64,000 bases of DNA from Hydractinia symbiolongicarpus. Lineage: Eukaryota > Cnidaria > Hydrozoa > Anthoathecata > Hydractiniidae. The notes under the pieces are model-generated. The model searched no databases. It had not been told where the DNA came from and saw only the letters and a list, made by a program, of their open reading frames with translations. Of this stretch, positions 58,001-64,000 are shown piece by piece (position 1 is the stretch's first letter; each line of letters opens with the position of its first letter). Position numbers and translations under genes: made by a program. Location of the stretch: positions 23,339,851 to 23,403,850 of the forward strand of contig NC_079877.1 of the NCBI RefSeq assembly GCF_029227915.1, written 5' to 3'.

Positions 58001-59774
58001 AAATGGTGTACAATAGGAGTCTCAACAACAGAGTTAGTATTATAAGTGTCACCTGTCGCTTGATTTTGCTCTATTATGTCAGGAGCTCTTCCCGCGAGTC
58101 GTTCCCCCTCGTGACCCTCAAAAAATCGTCGCAATTCTCCTCTAATTAACTCTGTAACCACAGCTGTTGTAAGGATGGGCAACTCGACAACGTCGGTGGT
58201 TGAAGATGATGATGCCTGATGACCAGACAAGACATTTGACGACACAACTGTAGTTGACTCAACGCCGGTTGCTGTGTTGGTTGGCTGGCCGCGTGGGCGG
58301 AGTCTGGTCGACCTCGTGGCCACGTTGGTTGATGGAATAATTGGGGCCATACATGATGTAGTGGTCACCTACGTAGCTACCACCGAATGTGGCGGATTGT
58401 AGAACGAAAACAGGCGACGAGCAAGTATTTGAGGCGATCCTGAGTCAATTAAATTTAATGCATTGCACACTAACCGTAGAGTTTGAACTGGCAATGTGGC
58501 CCATTCTGCCAGACTCTTCGTATCTGCGTCAGCCACTGGCAAAGTTCCTCCAGAACGCCGTCGAACGGCGACGCAAAGAACTAGCGTTATCGACACGCAC
58601 AGAAATCTCACAAGTAACATCTTTCGTCACGTAAGTTATTATTTACTGAACCAATTAAAGGATAACAATAGATAAATAACGATTAAAACCACAACTACTG
58701 TTGGCTAGCACGAGCGAAAGAGGAATCGTGGAGCGAGACCGTGACTAAAAGAGCCGAACGAACAAAGTGAAGATTGGAGCCCAGGCCTGTGAAACTAAGA
58801 TGGCAACCACAGCTACGCGCTACCGTACTAACGCCAGTCCATGTCGTTTAGCAATTAACTCAAGTTAAGTAAACTTAACTACCTATATAGGTTGTTAGCT
58901 TTTCTCAAAAACACTCCATATTGTCTGTGAGCAAAAACATATTACTTTTTGTATATCTTTAGAATGGCTTTAGCAAATGTGACGCTGTTTTTTTGCTTCT
59001 TGTCAAATTTTATTCTCCATACTTTACCCTTTACCCTTTGGTTTCCACCAACTACCATACTGTTCGGCTTTTAAAATCAATGTGAAGACAAAAACATCTC
59101 AGCAAGTCACTGGAGTTTTTATATTTATGGCCTTTTTAAGTTTTGTATCTCAGAGATATAAAACAGGTTTATTGAATGAAGGTTGGTAGCACACTTTCTG
59201 TTGCACACAGTATTGTATTTGGAGTATAGAAGTTTAATCTTTTGTTTAACCTTTCTAGATGTACAAAAAGTAAAACTTAAGTCAGAACAGGGACAATAAA
59301 ATCCATAAAGATTTTTATTTGGTCAGCATTCCACAAAATAAGGGTGTAATTTGAAAAAACCTTCATGGCAACTTTCTGTTTTACTCAATTGGTCATAGCT
59401 TGTTGGTGACTATGTAATTTTATTTTTATTCATTAAGGATACTAGTCCGGAATTGTTCATGAAAACCACTCTTAATAAATCCATGATCATGTCTGCCTTT
59501 TCATGACTACGCTATAGGCTAAATCAATGGGAAAAGGACACTTTTACAAATATGAAGAAGTATATATGAAGAACATAGTATCGACTATCAATATGGGTTT
59601 AACAGGCACATATTTTAAGATGCTGTCTTTAAAACAAAAGTAAAAAAAATACACACTGCCATCACTAAAAAGAAAGCAGCTTACCTTTGGATGACATGGC
59701 TGGAGGTGCTGGGGGTGTAAACATGTGAACAAGAATCACTTCATGATTTTCATCAGCAACTTCATTTTGGTAAT
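43092..59774 (-). CDS. Universal stress protein, ATP-binding type (3' three exons)
   Basis: Exons on the minus strand: 59774-59685, 45093-45016 and 43393-43092 (stop TAA at 43092-43094). Phases agree at both joins (G+CT, G+AC). The first visible exon encodes the HEVILVHMF strand of the Rossmann-like fold. The last encodes the helical part followed by GDPGEGI, DLIIIGSRGLNKLRRTFLGS and SVLVVPP. The Gx2Gx9GS signature is complete (G-S-R-G, nine residues, G-S), which in this family marks ATP-binding members. The N-terminal exon carrying the first beta strand (VxxAVDxS) is not found and may be beyond the window. Universal stress proteins are small cytosolic proteins, frequent in cnidarians, plants and bacteria and missing from vertebrates. 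The 14.6-kb intron between the first two exons holds three transposable elements. Confidence 0.88.
45472..46156. repeat. 26-bp direct repeat, 659 bp apart
   Basis: The word TCTCTCTGAAAACAAACAAA, extending to GACTA, occurs at 45472-45497 and 46131-46156 in the same orientation with no mismatch that I can see. The flanks differ. This could be a short duplication or the footprint of an insertion. It lies in the USP intron. Confidence 0.6.
46356..46526 (+). other. Possible plus-strand terminal exon, unknown gene
   Basis: After a plausible acceptor (TTTGTTTGAACAG ending at 46355), an open frame of 56 codons ends at 46526, with a Ser-rich, acidic C-terminus (DASSSSSSAISDIEY). An AATAAA lies near 46615. 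The translation is not obviously random, but I recognise no family and found no upstream exon. It would be antisense to, and nested in, the USP intron. Confidence 0.25.
47896..48173 (-). repeat. Copia 3' LTR
   Basis: 278 bp, TG...CA on both strands. It differs from the copy at 50999-51276 by one base near its edge (GTGCTTATT versus GTGCCTATT). Preceded by GCTAT target duplication. Confidence 0.95.
48174..48188 (-). promoter_or_regulatory. Copia polypurine tract
   Basis: On the minus strand GCGAGTGAGGAGGAG directly abuts the TGTTG start of the 3' LTR. It overlaps the pol stop codon region (48181-48183). This is the expected primer site for plus-strand DNA synthesis. Confidence 0.8.
48181..50220 (-). 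CDS. Copia pol remnant: zinc knuckle, protease, integrase, C-terminal RNase H (RT missing)
   Basis: 679 residues. In order: CCHC knuckle CYHCGKIGHVKRYC near residue 14; aspartic protease with VDSGATCHM near 83-91; GAG-pre-integrase zinc region (H..H..C..C, WHRRYGHLG); integrase core with the D (IHSDVCG), D (RTDNGGEY) and E (NGVAERMNRT) residues; and a Copia-type chromodomain-like tail (FGCDAYAHVP, FLGYGD). At about residue 565-570 (near 48505-48515) the linker EEDPN jumps directly to ALSKASQES, the RNase H C-terminal part, which runs on through HIDMKYHYVREQV to the stop. The whole RT and the start of RNase H, normally about 400 residues, are gone but the frame is kept. It is in the same frame as gag upstream, separated by a single stop. 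Cannot copy itself; would need RT from a relative. Confidence 0.93.
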   Translation of the reverse strand: MTSNHGKPRKGPRCYHCGKIGHVKRYCKELTKKFERQTPSTYGKNRMKPQNVCTAEEEEDDDEEIISLVAENTLAVKGKSNWIVDSGATCHMCNEEELFEEISSLEIPQDITVGDGYSVQAIGKGTVTLEMNISENRNVVCKLSDVLFVPQLSYNLLSVSKAATNGKKFQFEDFKCDIVDAKHGIIGTATKHGNLYHLNCNGLRNKKNHTVMKCDNNATTKEEIWHRRYGHLGVQNLKRLARDKLVKGFDYDATKKPTFCEPCIDGKQSKIPFPKTGGDRSKNLLGIIHSDVCGKIETKSLSGAEYFVTFIDDKSRYIWVYVMKHKSEVFENFKEWKATVEKSTGIQIKTFRTDNGGEYTSKDFEDYLKKEGIHHELTIPKTPQQNGVAERMNRTLMESVRSMLADSKLPKRFWAEALATATYLRNRCPTTAVKGKTPFEVLTGKKPNVENLRIFGCDAYAHVPKDERKKLDSKTKKSVFLGYGDGIKGYRLYDNDKKRVFYSRNVTFNEICGELKDDRDIDEPKVEIELQPREENTDNQIQEEQERQVRERRPPDRYGEWVYITQEEDPNALSKASQESIWLRRLLADMGEKQPNATIINEDNQSVIAMTKNPQFHGRAKHIDMKYHYVREQVKSNQIQLKYCQSGDMIADIMTKGIGRVQFDKLRTMIGLKNLTDCE
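50239..50838 (-). CDS. Copia gag (capsid region)
   Basis: 199 residues. It begins with an N-terminal segment typical of Copia Gag (IKPLNGTNYATWKVQCRMAL, the LxGxNYxxWK motif) and has the helical UBN2-like capsid region (LRRKLYDLKLKDEQSVQKHV, LLASLPDSYDMLVTAL). It ends in a TAG stop six codons before the ATG of the pol ORF in the same frame. The stop may be a nonsense mutation or a site for read-through; family members usually have one gag-pol frame. Confidence 0.9.
   Translation of the reverse strand: MNTEQMAMESTKVLIKPLNGTNYATWKVQCRMALIKDGLWGIVHGRENAPTEEREIPKFNLRRDRALATIVLSVEPTLLYLLGPDPEDPTEVYKKLADQFQKKTWSNKLTLRRKLYDLKLKDEQSVQKHVKALTEIFDELAIIGDPLDDESKVVHLLASLPDSYDMLVTALEASAEVPKLEVVTERLLHEESKRKDKDT
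50985..50998 (-). promoter_or_regulatory. Primer-binding site for an initiator tRNA-Met internal fragment
   Basis: On the plus strand CTGGGCCCATAACC is identical to the anticodon arm of eukaryotic initiator tRNA-Met (anticodon CAT), so the RNA strand carries its complement. It directly abuts the 5' LTR. This matches Drosophila copia, which primes with a tRNA half rather than the 3' acceptor end. Confidence 0.88.
50999..51276 (-). repeat. Copia 5' LTR
   Basis: 278-bp copy of the LTR with TG...CA ends, followed by the target duplication GCTAT at 51277-51281. Promoter and polyadenylation signals of the element should lie here. Confidence 0.95.
51341..52378. mobile_element. Non-autonomous DNA transposon with about 40-bp TIRs
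   Basis: The left end starts ACTACCAAACACACTTTTAT. The right end read on the minus strand starts ACTACCAAACCCACTTTTAT. The match continues through TTAAA to CACCGTCAAC with a few mismatches. Next to both ends are many copies, in both orientations, of the near-palindromic word TTGACCGTTAAC. Interior is AT-rich with no ORF. I see no clear target-site duplication. It begins 64 bp from the Copia element and is in the USP intron. Confidence 0.8.
52567..52780 (+). other. Unassigned short ORF
   Basis: About 70 open codons on the plus strand with a non-low-complexity translation (IHRNFNEQLVREASKGFIF). No family recognised; upstream and downstream exons not found. Could be a gene or transposon relic in the USP intron. 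Confidence 0.2.
53417..53775 (-). repeat. Split direct repeat B2 (terminal)
   Basis: 359 bp, matches 54136-54494 except for one visible base (GGCGGATAT versus GGCGAATAT). Contains internal tandem copies of CAACAAAGACAGGTTCTA-like units. It forms the 3' end of the element. Confidence 0.92.
53935..54135 (-). repeat. Split direct repeat A2 (internal)
   Basis: 201 bp, nearly identical to the outer repeat at 58684-58884 (ATTAACTAAAG versus ATTAACTCAAG). Lies next to B1. Confidence 0.92.
54136..54494 (-). repeat. Split direct repeat B1 (internal)
   Basis: 359-bp internal copy of the 3' terminal repeat, directly joined to A2 at 54135/54136. Confidence 0.92.
54575..55525 (-). CDS. Tyrosine recombinase of the DIRS-order element
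   Basis: 316 residues, no stops. N-terminal SAM-like core-binding domain (TYSTGVASYQRFC, ISSLAQRVSHTTIRVYISGL), then the catalytic domain with the first Arg in LLRCSEY (about residue 138), His-x-x-Arg in HSFRIGGASA (about 250-255), GRWTSDAYRRYLH supplying the last His/Trp-position residue and the nucleophilic Tyr. All RHRY residues seem present. In such elements it inserts a circular DNA copy without making a target duplication. The ORF begins 27 bp after the RNase H ORF. Probably intact. Confidence 0.93.
   Translation of the reverse strand: MAPTTRATYSTGVASYQRFCYRWSHPLWPLNEDILIRYISSLAQRVSHTTIRVYISGLQYHSIMAGNYVRIADMSRLCYTLRGIKRVQGARLTRPRRHPITYQNLCLIHYRIQFLQATVYERLLFKAATSLAFFGLLRCSEYTYQSSRHFDLSTDLLVGDIQFSADNSVMLVHIRSSKTDPFRVGCQIRVGANNNAVCPVQCMRRFLAVHPGPGWPLFTYQDFKFLTRQDIVNLLASCLPNIPHINTHSFRIGGASAAASAGVPDSTIQILGRWTSDAYRRYLHLDDAQVIGLSRSLCTAGPPTRGWSRHTPSFLL
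55552..55902 (-). pseudogene. RNase H C-terminal part, frameshifted from RT
   Basis: The frame holds HINILELFAIVAAVRTWG, then IIIYTDNASIVHVWRSGTS and HIPGHTNIAADLLSR. These are the second to fourth RNase H motifs. The first (LFTDASGVGFGAVG) lies in the other frame at the end of the RT ORF, so the domain is split by a one-base shift near 55885-55910. This is either a disabling mutation or, less likely, programmed frameshifting. Confidence 0.85.
55863..57365 (-). CDS. Reverse transcriptase (DIRS type) with the first RNase H motif
   Basis: 500 residues. N-terminal Pro/Ser-rich linker; RT with SPLGAVPKKNGSYRIILDLS, FLAKIDIKHAFRLCPV (the first catalytic Asp), LPFGSRSSPFLFN, and the catalytic YLDD at FVIHYLDDFFL. 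Then the tether and RNase H start, SLFTDASGVGFGAVG. It ends early by a frameshift within RNase H. The ORF overlaps the upstream gag ORF by about 254 bp in another frame, so translation may use ribosomal frameshift or re-initiation. Confidence 0.93.
   Translation of the reverse strand: MGSPFVPPSLFAPHSAFVPHSLFEPRRPSVGLTQVQSDRSITSPLVDTSTHRVTVRTDNVASHTNANTAATPILPHNAPLSANINPNPLPVSCQCPVNVALFERLLREHPCQSLVSFIISGLSSGFDIGFHGPCTATRPRNLLSARSNSQSVWEAIAKELARGHTSGPFLSPPITPLHCSPLGAVPKKNGSYRIILDLSSPRGNAINEGICKEEFSVRYSTFDDALKLVSGLGPTAFLAKIDIKHAFRLCPVKPAQWGLLGYCWEGYYFVDTRLPFGSRSSPFLFNCFADLLCWIFLTVLAIPFVIHYLDDFFLCGRSAAEVNSYLESIQSMCTKLGVPIAEEKTTGPSQTITYLGIEIDSQQQIIRLPADKYRELHEALLVWSGRKKCTKRELLSLIGSLSFAAKVVKPGRMFLRRLIDLSTTVASLNHHITLNGEARLDIQWWVDFLPSWNGVCFIHGDPITAASLSLFTDASGVGFGAVGPQHFILFTLIYWSFSQL
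57112..58368 (-). CDS. Gag-like protein with CCHC and CCCH zinc fingers
   Basis: 418 residues. The Ser/Thr-rich N-terminal part is followed by a helical region (SSWMLAWNNFIRCFTFFFPH) typical of DIRS-order Gag, a knuckle CFRCRNYGHLASSC near 300, and a CCCH-like finger CRYFNAQGHCTNRQCRFAH with CKHCGDSHPASQC near the end. Start chosen at the ATG at 58368. Overlaps RT by about 254 bp. Confidence 0.85.
   Translation of the reverse strand: MTTTSCMAPIIPSTNVATRSTRLRPRGQPTNTATGVESTTVVSSNVLSGHQASSSSTTDVVELPILTTAVVTELIRGELRRFFEGHEGERLAGRAPDIIEQNQATGDTYNTNSVVETPIVHHFVSEPFSEGGEFPQGGLPRPAQVGFSVATTARPAPLPALPQAVLDKVKKGEYVNFDSLLPAFASSSDEFTFKVLGGSSPSVVLVPKQSNRPKVSDFSSWMLAWNNFIRCFTFFFPHRASELLHYQSIMCDFASQFTFTAWSTYDRMFRYQMAFDSGLSWNRVDDDLYNRHLRSAPLQVMCFRCRNYGHLASSCPLRTESAAGNESAPSNLAYSGQPFCAPQPFRASQRFRATQPFRATQTLSRADTGAVGQVDNIATCRYFNAQGHCTNRQCRFAHQCKHCGDSHPASQCSVVRKY
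58684..58884 (-). repeat. Split direct repeat A1 (terminal)
   Basis: 201 bp outer 5' repeat, matches 53935-54135 almost completely. It should contain the promoter of the element. Confidence 0.92.
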
Positions 59775-59999
59775 CTGTTTGTTCATAAAAAATAGAAAAT
59801 AAAAATATGGTACACAAAAAATAAACATAATGTTATGTGTTCTCTTCCCCTATCTAACAGAAAATGATTTTAATTGGTATTCTTCCATGTTTTTACTACA
59901 TGTCTATGACAGAAACTGCAATTTTATTTGATATTACAGAACTAGCACATTTTATTTTTTACATTTTTGTTTTACTTCATAGTGATGACAAAGCTTTAA

Positions 60000-60236
60000 T
60001 TGGTAAGGTTCGTAAGGTTCGTAAATAGAAAAATCGTAGAAAAACTACATCGAAGCAAAAAAATCTTAAAATCGGAAGATCGATTATTAAAGAGTATTGG
60101 TCTGGACCCCCGTAAGGTATACATTAATGACAACCTCTGCCCCTACCATCGCATGATCCGGGGCGAATGCAAAGCCCTTTACATTGATGGTTGCATCGCG
60201 GGATTCTGGACATGCAACAGACGATCCACATTATAG
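60000..60236 (+). pseudogene. LINE ORF1-like C-terminal fragment
   Basis: About 78 open codons without an ATG. The translation contains RLLKSIGLDPRKVYINDNL and CPYHRMIRGECKAL, a motif (INDNL-CPY-...-KCKAL) that I recall from LINE ORF1-type proteins of aquatic invertebrates. A short open run in another frame just upstream (KALIGKVRKVRK) suggests one frameshift. Remains of a retrotransposon. Confidence 0.5.
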
Positions 60237-60599
60237 AAACCGAGAACTCTGATGTTTTAAAAATTCTTTTTTTTTTTGAATTTTTGAAAAATAATGCCAA
60301 TATTTAGCTGGTTGTTCTCGCAAATTTAGTTTATCCCAGGGGGGGCGCGACCCTTGTTACTATTCTGCTAGATTTCTTGTTTTAAAGACCAACATCAGAT
60401 TAAATTCACTATGGCGCCTATGTTACCCACGTTGATGGTAAATTAATGTTGATGGTAAATCTTGTTTGGTAAATTTATTATTTTCCTTACTTTTTCTCGC
60501 CCTTTGGCTTCTTAACAAAATCGGAGAAAGCTCCCTCTTCGCTTTTGTGTTTTTGTTGTTGTTGTTTTGTTTTTCTTGTTATTTTTTTCTCTTTTTTAA

Positions 60600-61097
60600 T
60601 TGACTGATACACAATATTTTTGTGCAATATGTACTAAACTAGTACATGAGGGATCTGATGCTATTTGTTGTGATTATTGTAATAACTGGGTCCATCGTAA
60701 ATGTAATCTATTGAACATCCAGGATTTTAAAATATTAACAAATACCAAAGTATGGTTATACTTGAAATGTAACTCAGATATTTTCCCTTTCAACTTGTGT
60801 CCAGAAAATTTTGATGGAGACTGGAACCCATCCAAACATGATCCAAAGCTTTTCAGTGATGCAAATTCTACAAGCTCAAATGACAACAATAACACCGAAG
60901 AGCGTGATGGATTTGTTGAGAAACTTAATTGTAAGTATTTTAACTGTGATGAATTTAAATCTTCTTTTTCTAACTGCAAAGGTATGTCTTTCCTTCATTT
61001 GAATATTAGTTTTCTATCGAAACATCTTGATAATTTCAGTGCCATGCTAGACTCGCTCAACCACAACTTCAGTTCTTCGAATCTCAGATGTCTATAG
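60600..61097 (+). pseudogene. PHD-finger/endonuclease start of a LINE, truncated
   Basis: About 165 codons. An N-terminal PHD-type zinc finger (FCAICTKLV...ICCDYCNNWVHRKC...LKCNSD) is followed by an acidic linker and MSFLHLNISFLSKHLDNF, the first strand of the LINE endonuclease (LHLNI motif). The catalytic part is missing, since the frame ends at 61097 and no RT follows. Similar PHD-endonuclease openings occur in CR1/L2-like LINEs. Might belong with the fragment at 60000. Confidence 0.7.
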
Positions 61098-61864
61098 GCA
61101 TATCTTTGCAATCACATTGAGCACATTGAAATGATTTGCTATTGGTAATAAAGCAATATAGCAGGTATCTAGGTTTAATTGACACGTATTTCACAATTTA
61201 GTGCCCAGGACTTAATTATTAATTCCTGTTAAAAATTTTGAAAAATGTTAAAATTAAAGTATAGATAATAATTTTCTTCGAGCAACGGGTGACCACTAAA
61301 AATATGAAAAATAAATATAAAATACAATTAATTAGAGACACGCAACTATCTCCTCCTTATTGCCGTCTTTCATGCACACTGTGATTGCTGAGATATAAAT
61401 AGATAACAAAATTCTATAAACATTAGAAAAGAATGTTCCGCACATCGCTGTTACAGACAATCCATGATAATTTTTATGTTGTTTATTTTTATGCCAAAAA
61501 AACTTAAATATACATAAAAAAACAGAGATTTTACTTTAGGTTTATAACCTGATAGAATGGTTTTTTATTTGTTTGTTTGTTCAATCGTAGGAAGAGTTAT
61601 TATTGGCTGAAACTAATGTTTACAAATTAAAACAGCATTGTCCGATTTGGTACTGCCGGCATTAGCAGAAGATCAACTTGTCAAATTAATTATTATTTCG
61701 CCAATTGGAGAAAAAGAAGTTAAAAATAAGAGAGTCGCTAGTTCAGACACTTGGTTCTCGTGTTTGAGGTTCACAAGTTTAAACGTCCCCCACTTGTCTC
61801 CAGCATGAAAAAACAGAACACAAGCACATGAGTATAAAATGATTAGGGTAAGTAAAAATATGCT

Positions 61865-62190
61865 GAATTTTTTTCTTAACATGATGCGGGTTATGCAAAG
61901 GTGTGGGTTGGTAAAACACATTGATTAAAATTTTATGCGAGTTATACGAAGGTGCAGTCTATCTGATAGCATCTAGTTCATAAGTCCCTAAAAAAGCTGA
62001 GCTGCGGGTTATACACATGATGTACGCATTTTATCCTGTTGGTACTATATTTTCTTCATTGAATGTATAAACTTTAAATTTCACAATAAAACTTATCACA
62101 TAACGCGCACCACACTATAACCCGCACCAACAGTGGAAGTCGTAAAAATCAACTTATAACCCGCGGGTTATATACTGGAAAATACGGTAA
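61865..62190. repeat. Inverted-repeat-like element with GCGGGTTATA words
   Basis: GCGGGTTAT or GCGAGTTAT words appear at about 61886, 61937 and 62006 in one orientation, and ATAACCCGC at about 62117 and 62157 in the other. The right end reads AACCCGCGGGTTATATACTG, a palindrome, followed by ATACGGTAAATT. Looks like a decayed MITE or foldback element. Confidence 0.4.
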
Positions 62191-62940
62191 ATTAAATTCA
62201 TATGAGTTTTTAAAAAAATTTGCATGAGTTTTAAATTTAATTCGTATGAGTTTAAAAAAATTTTTATGAGTTAAATTCGTATGAGTTAAATTCGATAAGT
62301 TTTAAATTAAATTCTTAGAGTTAAATTCGTATGAGTTAAATTCGTATGAGTTTTAAATTAAAACAAAAATTTGTGAGTTTTTATTTAGATGTGTATGTTT
62401 TTTTTTTTAAAAAAATTCGTTTGAGATTTTATTAAATTCGTATATATGATATTTTTTAAAAAAAATTTTGTTGAGTTTTTATAATAAAATGCATGGGTTT
62501 TTGTCTTGGAGGCGGTAGTTGAGAAATTTAAGAACAAAGAACGGCGATATAAATCATTTTGTTTAAAGTACCAATCCTTTGAAATTCACACGAACAGCGT
62601 TTAAAGATGGTTGTTTGTAAGTTCTAATCATTTGAAGTAATAAGAACGGCGTTTAGAAATTGTTAATGTTTATTTAAAGGCTAGTTGCATAGCGAAAAGT
62701 TAGATTTCTATGAAGAAATCATATTGAAAATTAAATTCGTATGACCATTCATTTAAAAATTCGTATCGCAATTGGTATTGGAAAATCTTAATAATTCGTA
62801 TGAAAATCGTATAAAATTCGGATAGGAACTTTAAAAAGTCGTATAACTGATTAACACTATACGAATTGTATATGATTTTTATACGAATTATAAGCAATTA
62901 AATTCATATATATTCGTATAAAATGTCATACGAAATTTGT
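62186..62940. repeat. Region dense in ATTCGTATGAG / ATTCGTAT words
   Basis: At 62186-62480, AAATTCGTATGAGTTTTAAA-like units repeat in direct orientation. At 62700-62940 the shorter ATTCGTAT and its complement ATACGAAT recur on both strands. There is no ORF of significance. Tandem or inverted low-complexity repeat of unknown origin. Confidence 0.6.
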
Positions 62941-64000
62941 AGATGACCCCTTAAAATTGGTCTGTCATCAGACCACACACATATATAAATAACTAGCATA
63001 CTTTAAATATTATATATATATGGCCTAATTATAAATGAGTTACAGCGTGACGTATTGTTTTGATTTTTCATCAAGAACAATGGACATGGGAAGCATATGG
63101 CCACCATCGATAATATGTTAGCGTCATTTCTAACTACAAAAGAGAGTCGGTTGGTTGGCCGGATAAAATTTTTTCCCAAAAAATTACAAAAATACTATAT
63201 TTCGTAGCCATATTTTGTTATTTGTTTTAAATGTAACACCAGCTGTTATTTTAGTTTTCGCTTGCATTGCCGTATAAATGCGAAGCAGGAAAATATAGCA
63301 CTAAGTAGCGCAGCACAGTCCCCTATCGAAATAACATTCGGACGTAACAAGCATTATTCGGAGGACCGCTGAAAAGGTAAATGGTGGATATTGTTGTGTG
63401 TCGCAGATTTTTCGTGGATTTTTTGGTTTATTTTTTACAAATTTACCAACTCCCCGACTTGTCATTCGCCTTTCAAAGTGAGTCGGTCAGGTGACGCTAA
63501 CAGATTATATTTTTGAAGGTGGCCTATGTAAAGAGGGTGCCAACTTGCCGAAAATTGCACCGTATATGTGACGGTGACCGGGGGCATTTTTTTAGGGTTT
63601 TTTTCTGTAACCGCCTAGAAAAGCCTGGCCACATCGGAAACTGCCAGATTATATTAAGAAGTTAAGAAGGAAGACGTGCTATTTTGTCGTTGTACTTTTG
63701 GTTTATTATTTGTGGAATTTTATTACAGCTCTTTATGGAATATAAATATAAATGATATAAAAAAACAGTTTTTTTTTCAGAAGTCTTTCATTACCACTGC
63801 TTGACAATAAAAGAATAAATTATATAGCTATACATATGGTAATAAATGTTTTAAAAAATGTTGATTCAGGTGTCTCTGGGCAAAATTTTAAGTTTTTTTA
63901 AAACGCTGGAAGTCGTTCGACAGCCCCCTGTCACCAGTTAGTTGACTATAATCTAACCTAGCAGTAGCTAGCTAGCTAGGTAGCACCAAACGTACATAGC
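62941..64000. other. Non-coding end of window
   Basis: No gene or clear element. A GAAAAGGTAAATGG word near 63374 resembles a splice donor following a possible 5' UTR on the plus strand, but no coding exon is seen before the window ends. AGCT repeats occur near 63968. Confidence 0.4.

Larger units (their letters stand above)
53417..58884 (-). mobile_element. Tyrosine-recombinase retrotransposon (DIRS order, Ngaro/PAT-like) with split direct repeats
   Basis: Full-length on the minus strand. Order: A1 (58884-58684), gag-like ORF, RT/RNase H ORFs, tyrosine recombinase, B1 (54494-54136), A2 (54135-53935), 159 bp of unique DNA, B2 (53775-53417). Repeats A are 201 bp and B are 359 bp, and the copies differ by about one base each. 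B1 and A2 are directly joined, which equals the junction made when the outer ends B2 and A1 are circularised. No target-site duplication is seen. This is the split direct repeat pattern of Ngaro and PAT-type elements, not the inverted repeats of DIRS1. No methyltransferase domain was found. Inserted in the USP intron, sense orientation. Confidence 0.93.

Overview
The window looks like nuclear DNA of an invertebrate animal, most likely a cnidarian and perhaps a hydrozoan. The reasons are: AT-rich sequence with GT-AG introns; intronless class A GPCR genes; a universal stress protein gene (common in cnidarians, absent from vertebrates); a Copia element primed by an internal initiator-tRNA fragment; a tyrosine-recombinase retrotransposon; LINE pieces; and many short palindromic DNA elements. 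The species call is inference.

Region by region. 1-7.5 kb holds two intronless, tandemly duplicated class A GPCR genes on the + strand, near-identical in their 3' parts and diverged in their 5' parts. 7.5-17.2 kb has no recognisable host gene: a 5'-truncated LINE, a decayed tandem repeat, a CpG-rich palindrome followed by unassigned ORFs, and a Tigger-like MITE with TA duplications. 17.2-28.4 kb (minus) is one 16-exon gene that I assembled by splice phase into a closed 886-codon frame. It encodes a LIM domain, a Rap1GAP-type GAP domain, a BTB domain and a BACK-like tail, and is the most interesting host gene here. 31.7-40.7 kb (minus) is a UBAC2-like gene (rhomboid-like membrane domain, Pro-rich linker, C-terminal UBA), whose intron carries a 41-bp satellite. 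43.1-59.8 kb (minus) is the 3' part of an ATP-binding-type universal stress protein gene. Its 14.6-kb intron contains a recent Copia insertion with RT deleted in frame, a 1-kb non-autonomous DNA transposon with about 40-bp inverted ends, and a full-length tyrosine-recombinase retrotransposon with A1-ORFs-B1-A2-B2 split direct repeats. 60-64 kb holds LINE fragments with a PHD finger, a hairpin-type repeat and a region dense in the word ATTCGTAT.

The host genes do not form an operon. Likely functions are surface signalling (GPCR pair), small-GTPase control with a possible ubiquitin-ligase adaptor link (LIM-RapGAP-BTB), ER quality control (UBAC2) and stress/nucleotide sensing (USP). Exon joins are read by eye from splice signals and reading phase; no alignments or searches were run.
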